The position numbers and the translations under genes were made by a program. A DNA stretch of 24,954 bases from CAZOOA01 sp964581355. GTDB lineage: Bacteria; Bacillota; Dethiobacteria; DTU022; UBA8154. Positions 22,136 through 24,954 of the stretch are shown one piece after another. The stretch's first letter is position 1; each line of letters begins with the position of its first letter. The stretch covers positions 1-24,954 of the forward strand of contig CAZOOA010000043.1 in the NCBI GenBank assembly GCA_964581355.1, in the 5' to 3' direction. The notes under the pieces are model-generated. The model had not been told where the DNA came from and made no database searches. It was given only the letters and a program-made list of their open reading frames with translations.

Positions 22136-22251
22136 TTCAATAGAATTTTAAGTTGTGTATCAATAGAACGCCACATTATAAGCATGACAATAAAAATCAC
22201 AAGCAAAAAGTAGGGTAAAACCATGAAAATAATTGATAAGCCACTAACCAT
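22132..22251 (-). CDS. Possible 39-residue membrane protein carrying the 40-bp repeat
   Basis: The ATG at 22251 on the minus strand, with AGGGGG about 10 bases upstream, opens MVSGLSIIFMVLPYFLLVIF, IVMLIMWR, then SIDTQLKILLN and a TAG overlapping the stop region of the convergent CPBP gene. It is a single hydrophobic helix with a short polar tail. The second half of the helix is encoded by the 40-bp repeat also present at 20649-20688, where the same protein segment continues into a CPBP fragment. It may be a real small protein whose second copy was broken by recombination. Confidence 0.4.
   Translation of the reverse strand: MVSGLSIIFMVLPYFLLVIFIVMLIMWRSIDTQLKILLN
22169..22208. repeat. 40-bp direct repeat, right copy
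   Basis: Identical to 20649-20688 over all 40 bases, in the same orientation. Confidence 0.9.
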
Positions 22252-22293
22252 TTAAACCAACCCCCTTTTCTGGAATAGCATTCACTAATCCAG

Positions 22294-22392
22294 TTATTTT
22301 CTCTTCTTCTGCCGGCTTCCATTCTTTTTAGCAAGCTGTAGATTAGGGTCTACCTCACATATGTGCCAAGTTGCCAGACCAATATCTCTCAT
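22294..22392 (-). CDS. Possible 32-residue basic protein translationally coupled to the upstream gene
   Basis: On the minus strand the ATG at 22392 overlaps the TGA of the 381-residue gene in an ATGA arrangement, with GGGAGAGG 5 bases before it. The frame encodes MRDIGLATWHICEVDPNLQL followed by AKKNGSRQKKRK and TAA. The basic C-terminus could bind nucleic acid or protein. No family recognised. The tight overlap is the main argument for translation. Confidence 0.45.
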   Translation of the reverse strand: MRDIGLATWHICEVDPNLQLAKKNGSRQKKRK

Positions 22393-23534
22393 TTTATCCT
22401 CTCCCAGGACGAATCCATCTGGAGGTGGCTCTCCTGGGTTTCGTGAACCAGGGCCATCCACCGGTATGACTTGGGCCAATTCCTGAATAACCCGACTACG
22501 GTGTAGAGGAGCCGAATACCCAACCTCTCCTTTTCGGGGATCCAACCCCCGGAAGGGACCAAAATAATCTTGAGTTCGTCGTCCACCCGGGTGGCAGTGT
22601 AGTTGCCCCGAATCTCTCCCAGGGACGGATCTCCCTTTATTGAGAAGTCACCTGATGCAGAAAGGCCTTCAAAGACCGAGAGGTTGGGAAAAGCCGGCTC
22701 AAAGGAAAGGCGGACATAGCGTCCGTCAGCCTCCCGCTGAATAGCCTTGAGTTGGGGGGTCTCGCCCAGGTAATCTACCTCGTAGATGGTATCTTCTCTA
22801 ATCACCCGCTCCTCCCCATTCACTACCAGGGTGGGGACAGGACCCTTAAAGGCCGGATTAAAAAACATGACCAGTGGATCGGGAGTATAGCGGGTAAAGT
22901 ACATGATAGTCCAGTCGATAGGGAAAAAAATGACATCGGGGCGGTGGGAACGACCATCAATGGTAATGGAGATCTCGGTCCCTTTCCGCCTAACGAAATA
23001 AAAGTCGTGGAGCATAAGGATGGGCATGGCCGAGGGGTTCTCGGAGCCCTCTCCGACCGGGGCGAGGAAACCAAAAGGCCGCGGTGCCTTCTTGTTCCGC
23101 TCACGAATCTCAAACTCGATGAGCCGCCCCTGCAGATCCTCGAAAGAGAAGTGCGCTTCCATGCCGGACGCACCCACGGTAAAGAAGGAGTCACTGAAAT
23201 CCCTGGGAACCATATGAGCCAACCCACCCACGCAGACGTCATACCCGTCCGGGTCCAGTCGCAGCTGAGGGTCATGGAAGACGTCCACCTTTCCATCAAC
23301 ACGCCAGCCGATGACCAGCTGCCCGGTCCCTTGCAGATCGTCATCAAAACGCTGCGCCTCAAAAGCCGAGTAAACGGAATCGGGATCCTGCTCGAAGGTC
23401 AAGAAAAGCAGGGCCTCCATGGGGGTGATGGACATAGAGAAAGGAATAGGAAGAAGTGTGCCCTTTTCCGCTGCAGCAATTCGGTTTTCTTTATTTTTGA
23501 ACATCTTTGTATATTTCTTAAAATCTTGATCCAA
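22389..23534 (-). CDS. Unrecognised 381-residue protein
   Basis: I cannot assign a family. There is no signal peptide or membrane segment. The composition suggests a beta-rich soluble protein with paired sheets, with stretches such as GQLVIGWRVDGKVDVFHDPQ, VPRDFSDSFFTVGASGMEAH, MPILMLHDFYFVRRKGTEIS and a C-terminal GNYTATRVDDELKIILVPSG. A lipocalin-like or AttH/CrtC-like double-calycin fold is possible but unproven. The frame opens with TTG at 23534 with only a loose GGGGG 11 bases upstream; an ATG at codon 11 is an alternative. A C-terminal relic of a paralogue lies at 18434-18697, and a 32-codon ORF overlaps its stop. Long plus-strand open frames over it are shadows. Confidence 0.7.
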   Translation of the reverse strand: MDQDFKKYTKMFKNKENRIAAAEKGTLLPIPFSMSITPMEALLFLTFEQDPDSVYSAFEAQRFDDDLQGTGQLVIGWRVDGKVDVFHDPQLRLDPDGYDVCVGGLAHMVPRDFSDSFFTVGASGMEAHFSFEDLQGRLIEFEIRERNKKAPRPFGFLAPVGEGSENPSAMPILMLHDFYFVRRKGTEISITIDGRSHRPDVIFFPIDWTIMYFTRYTPDPLVMFFNPAFKGPVPTLVVNGEERVIREDTIYEVDYLGETPQLKAIQREADGRYVRLSFEPAFPNLSVFEGLSASGDFSIKGDPSLGEIRGNYTATRVDDELKIILVPSGGWIPEKERLGIRLLYTVVGLFRNWPKSYRWMALVHETQESHLQMDSSWERIK

Positions 23535-23754
23535 CCTTTACTAATCCCCCTTTCCAACTGTGTCTATTTTTGATTATAGCTAATGTTGGCCGGCTTGTAA
23601 CCTGCTAAAAGTTGTGTTTGCCTAAATTACCGAAAAAACCTGACCCTTACGACCTTCAACTTCTTTTTTCATATCCATAAGGGTCGCCATCTGCTGCGTG
23701 ATAAAATGAGTTTTTGAATCAGGAGAACCATTTCGCCACCTGAAACAAGAAAAT

Positions 23755-23790
23755 CAGGAGGCTGACCGGTAAGCCGTCCGGCCTCCCCCA
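23755..23790 (-). terminator. Probable minus-strand terminator downstream of the mgtC relic
   Basis: GGAGGC and GCCTCC close an imperfect stem (inner CGG/CCG pairs) and on the minus strand are followed by TGATTTTCTTG. It lies 40 bases beyond the stop at 23831. In the rest of 23535-23754 the only structure seen is GACCCTTA / TAAGGGTC about 30 bases apart (near 23641-23689). Confidence 0.5.
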
Positions 23791-23830
23791 TGCCAAATTT
23801 CAAGAACAATTACGGCTTTATCACCGCTAT

Positions 23831-24136
23831 CTAGATGGTTTCTGCCTCCATTACCCGCCAACTGATGGCACTAACCGTATTTTCCAGGCTCATCCGGCTA
23901 ACAATCTGCTCCAGGAAACTGCGGCTTTGGCTGGAAGCCAGCAAATCGGCGTATACTTCCACCTTATCGGGCTCATCCAGGTGTTCACTAGCAATAGAAG
24001 TCAAGGCTGCCGGACCTCCTGTTAGCATGTGCAGCAGCAGAGAACGGATATGACCTTCATCTTCTTCTTTGCAAACGAGGTGGATACGATAAGTAAACTC
24101 CAGTTCATCGCTGCTTAAACTGTTCCGGTTAATCTT
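23831..24136 (-). pseudogene. C-terminal domain of an MgtC/SapB-family protein, 5'-truncated
   Basis: The minus frame is open from just inside a TAG at 24139 and has no proper start. It reads SSDELEFTYRIHLVCKEEDE, GHIRSLLLHMLTGGPAALTS, then EPDKVEVYADLLASSQSRSF, LEQIVSRMSLENTVSAISWR, VMEAETI. This matches the ACT-like C-terminal domain found in longer MgtC proteins, which are linked to survival at low Mg2+. The whole membrane part is missing. Immediately upstream on the same strand is a fragment resembling MgtE, so two magnesium-related genes appear to have been fused by deletion. Confidence 0.65.
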
Positions 24137-24207
24137 CTATTGCCGCCCATGTCCATGATCACAGGAATAAAGATAGCTACTGCAGCAATGGCTTCCAGGG
24201 TTTCCAT
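24115..24207 (-). pseudogene. Internal fragment resembling an MgtE-type Mg2+ transporter
   Basis: From the ATG at 24207, with GGAGGTGAT upstream, the minus strand encodes METLEAIAAVAIFIPVIMDM, GGN, then RRLTGTV and a stop. The FIPVIMDMGGN stretch is the conserved helix and ion-pathway signature of MgtE-type transporters (normally continuing VGTQS). Only about 23 residues are homologous. The break coincides with the start of the mgtC relic. Confidence 0.45.
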
Positions 24208-24228
24208 CAGGGCATCACCTCCTCAAAA

Positions 24229-24256
24229 AAATGACGGCTCCGAAGAGCCGTCATTA
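24229..24256 (-). terminator. Strong intrinsic terminator on the minus strand
   Basis: AATGACGGCTC and GAGCCGTCATT form an 11-bp perfect stem with a UUCG tetraloop on the minus strand, followed by seven T residues. It lies downstream of the LuxR-type gene and just upstream of a GGAGGTGAT ribosome site, so it could also act as an attenuator for the mgt fragments. Confidence 0.8.
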
Positions 24257-24464
24257 GGAATTGCAAAAAAGCAAAATAACTGGAACGCATGGGCGAAAAA
24301 AACCCACTTATCCCCGACTCCTCGTCCTGGCTTTGGCACTAAGCGACGTAAATCCATAGACCCGGATGGAGCTTATAAAATATCTTATATTTCAAGACCT
24401 GACCACAGCGCACACTGTCGGTAAGCAAAAGGTTATGAGTAAATCAGAGAAATTATCAGTGGGA
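24257..24464 (-). other. Intergenic segment with possible structured leader and a REP-like motif
   Basis: There is no gene. Read on the minus strand, 24270-24360 contains TCGCTTAGTGCC, GGAGTCGGGGA and GTGGGTTTTTTTCGCCCA in that order. This faintly recalls the first half of a ydaO-type (c-di-AMP) riboswitch, but the second half is not seen. At 24384-24404 lies the CTTATATTTCAAGACCTGAC-type repeat also found at 20763. Confidence 0.3.
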
Positions 24465-24954
24465 TCAGGAGATCAGTTTCATTTTGCGGGCCAGGGCTAC
24501 GGCCTGCAGCTTGCCTTTAACCCCCAGTTTCCCGTAAATATTGCTGGCGTGCCACTTGACCGTGCCGGGGGAAAGGTAAATTTTCCCGGCGATCTGCTTG
24601 TTGGAAAGTCCCTGGCTGAACAGTTCAAGGATTTCCAGTTCTCGAGGACTCAAGTCTTCAATCAATTCCTGGTAATGCGGTTCACCAGCCCCCATGGCCT
24701 CAAGTATTTTTTCCCGGGCACTTTCCCGGGCAGCTTTTTTTTTGGCATGACCTGTTGCCTTTTTACCACCATCTCCCTGGAAAAACCGTTCTTCAACAGT
24801 GGCCTGTTCCTCTGCAGCAGGCATTTGGCTGTATATACTGTGGGCAAACTCAGCCAGTTCCGGGGAAGCTGTAAAAGCATCAGGATCTTCGTTGCCCAAC
24901 AAGCGGGCATAAACGGGGGCGAGCCCCATTTTTTCGTCAAGATACACCTGGAAG
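24465..24954 (-). CDS. LuxR/MalT-type transcriptional regulator, C-terminal part
   Basis: The frame runs off the right edge, so the N-terminus is missing. The visible 160 or so residues end in a LuxR-type helix-turn-helix: LSPRELEILELFSQGLSNKQ, IAGKIYLSPGTVKWHASNIY, GKLGVKGKLQAVALARKMKL. The preceding region (YLDEKMGLAPVYARLLGNED...) with a charged linker (GGKKATGHAKKKAARESARE) fits the end of a large MalT/LAL-type ATP-dependent regulator more than a two-component response regulator. Target genes cannot be inferred. A strong terminator lies 210 bases downstream. Confidence 0.85.
   Translation of the reverse strand, partial: FQVYLDEKMGLAPVYARLLGNEDPDAFTASPELAEFAHSIYSQMPAAEEQATVEERFFQGDGGKKATGHAKKKAARESAREKILEAMGAGEPHYQELIEDLSPRELEILELFSQGLSNKQIAGKIYLSPGTVKWHASNIYGKLGVKGKLQAVALARKMKLIS

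Noticed and set aside
22752..23573. 273-codon plus-strand open frame
   Set aside because: Antisense to the 381-residue protein. The minus-strand reading is supported by a homologous relic at 18434-18697, so the plus frame is a shadow.
24230..24464. M-box (Mg2+) riboswitch before the mgt fragments
   Set aside because: The order of conserved blocks I would expect, such as a GGTGAGGCTCC-type start, is not visible.

Overview
The window looks like a piece of a Gram-positive Firmicutes chromosome, probably a clostridial or Peptococcaceae-type lineage. This is inferred from strong AGGAGG-type ribosome binding sites, frequent TTG/GTG starts, BlaI/M56, LiaF-like, HAAS and CPBP families, and a yybP-ykoY leader. 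No rRNA, tRNA or CRISPR array was seen. There are many truncated genes, so this is an accessory, eroding region and not a core operon block.

Region A (1-5750) is visibly AT-rich between two transposase remnants: an IS256-type fragment on the left and an IS4/IS1634-type fragment on the right, the latter fused to a truncated HepT-like toxin. Between them lie a membrane-anchored hypothetical protein, a small membrane-protein gene with an in-frame stop, a lipoprotein, and a three-gene operon: a BlaI-type repressor, a BlaR1-like M56 metalloprotease and a secreted protein. The operon has a clear sigma-A promoter with two 16-bp palindromic operators spaced 30 bp apart. The M56 sensor lacks a penicillin-binding domain. 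Instead it ends in an ~85-residue module that recurs at the C-terminus of the secreted protein, which makes this the best candidate here for an undescribed sensing system.

Region B (5829-9363, minus strand) holds an alpha/beta hydrolase, a 26-codon ORF with its own terminator, a four-helix membrane protein, two adjacent SET-domain proteins (one apparently lacking its catalytic motifs) and a YjbQ-family protein.

Region C (9412-11421) is a metal-homeostasis pair. A consensus promoter and a yybP-ykoY (Mn2+) riboswitch with a terminator drive a GDT1/UPF0016 exporter, which is convergent with a cation diffusion facilitator.

Region D (11605-17040, minus) holds a DUF3267 zincin, an Ala/Gly-rich small protein, a class C beta-lactamase-like protein, a LiaF-like protein, a CPBP fragment, and a MarR-MATE efflux operon with a palindromic operator over its promoter.

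Region E (17251-24954) mixes intact genes with debris. Intact genes are an HTH-Uma2 fusion, a second YjbQ paralogue, an SPL-like radical SAM protein, a CPBP protease, an unrecognised 381-residue protein with a coupled 32-codon ORF, and the end of a LuxR-type regulator. Debris includes CPBP pieces, a C-terminal relic of the 381-residue family, a frameshifted HAAS domain, MgtE/MgtC pieces, a 40-bp direct repeat and REP-like repeats.
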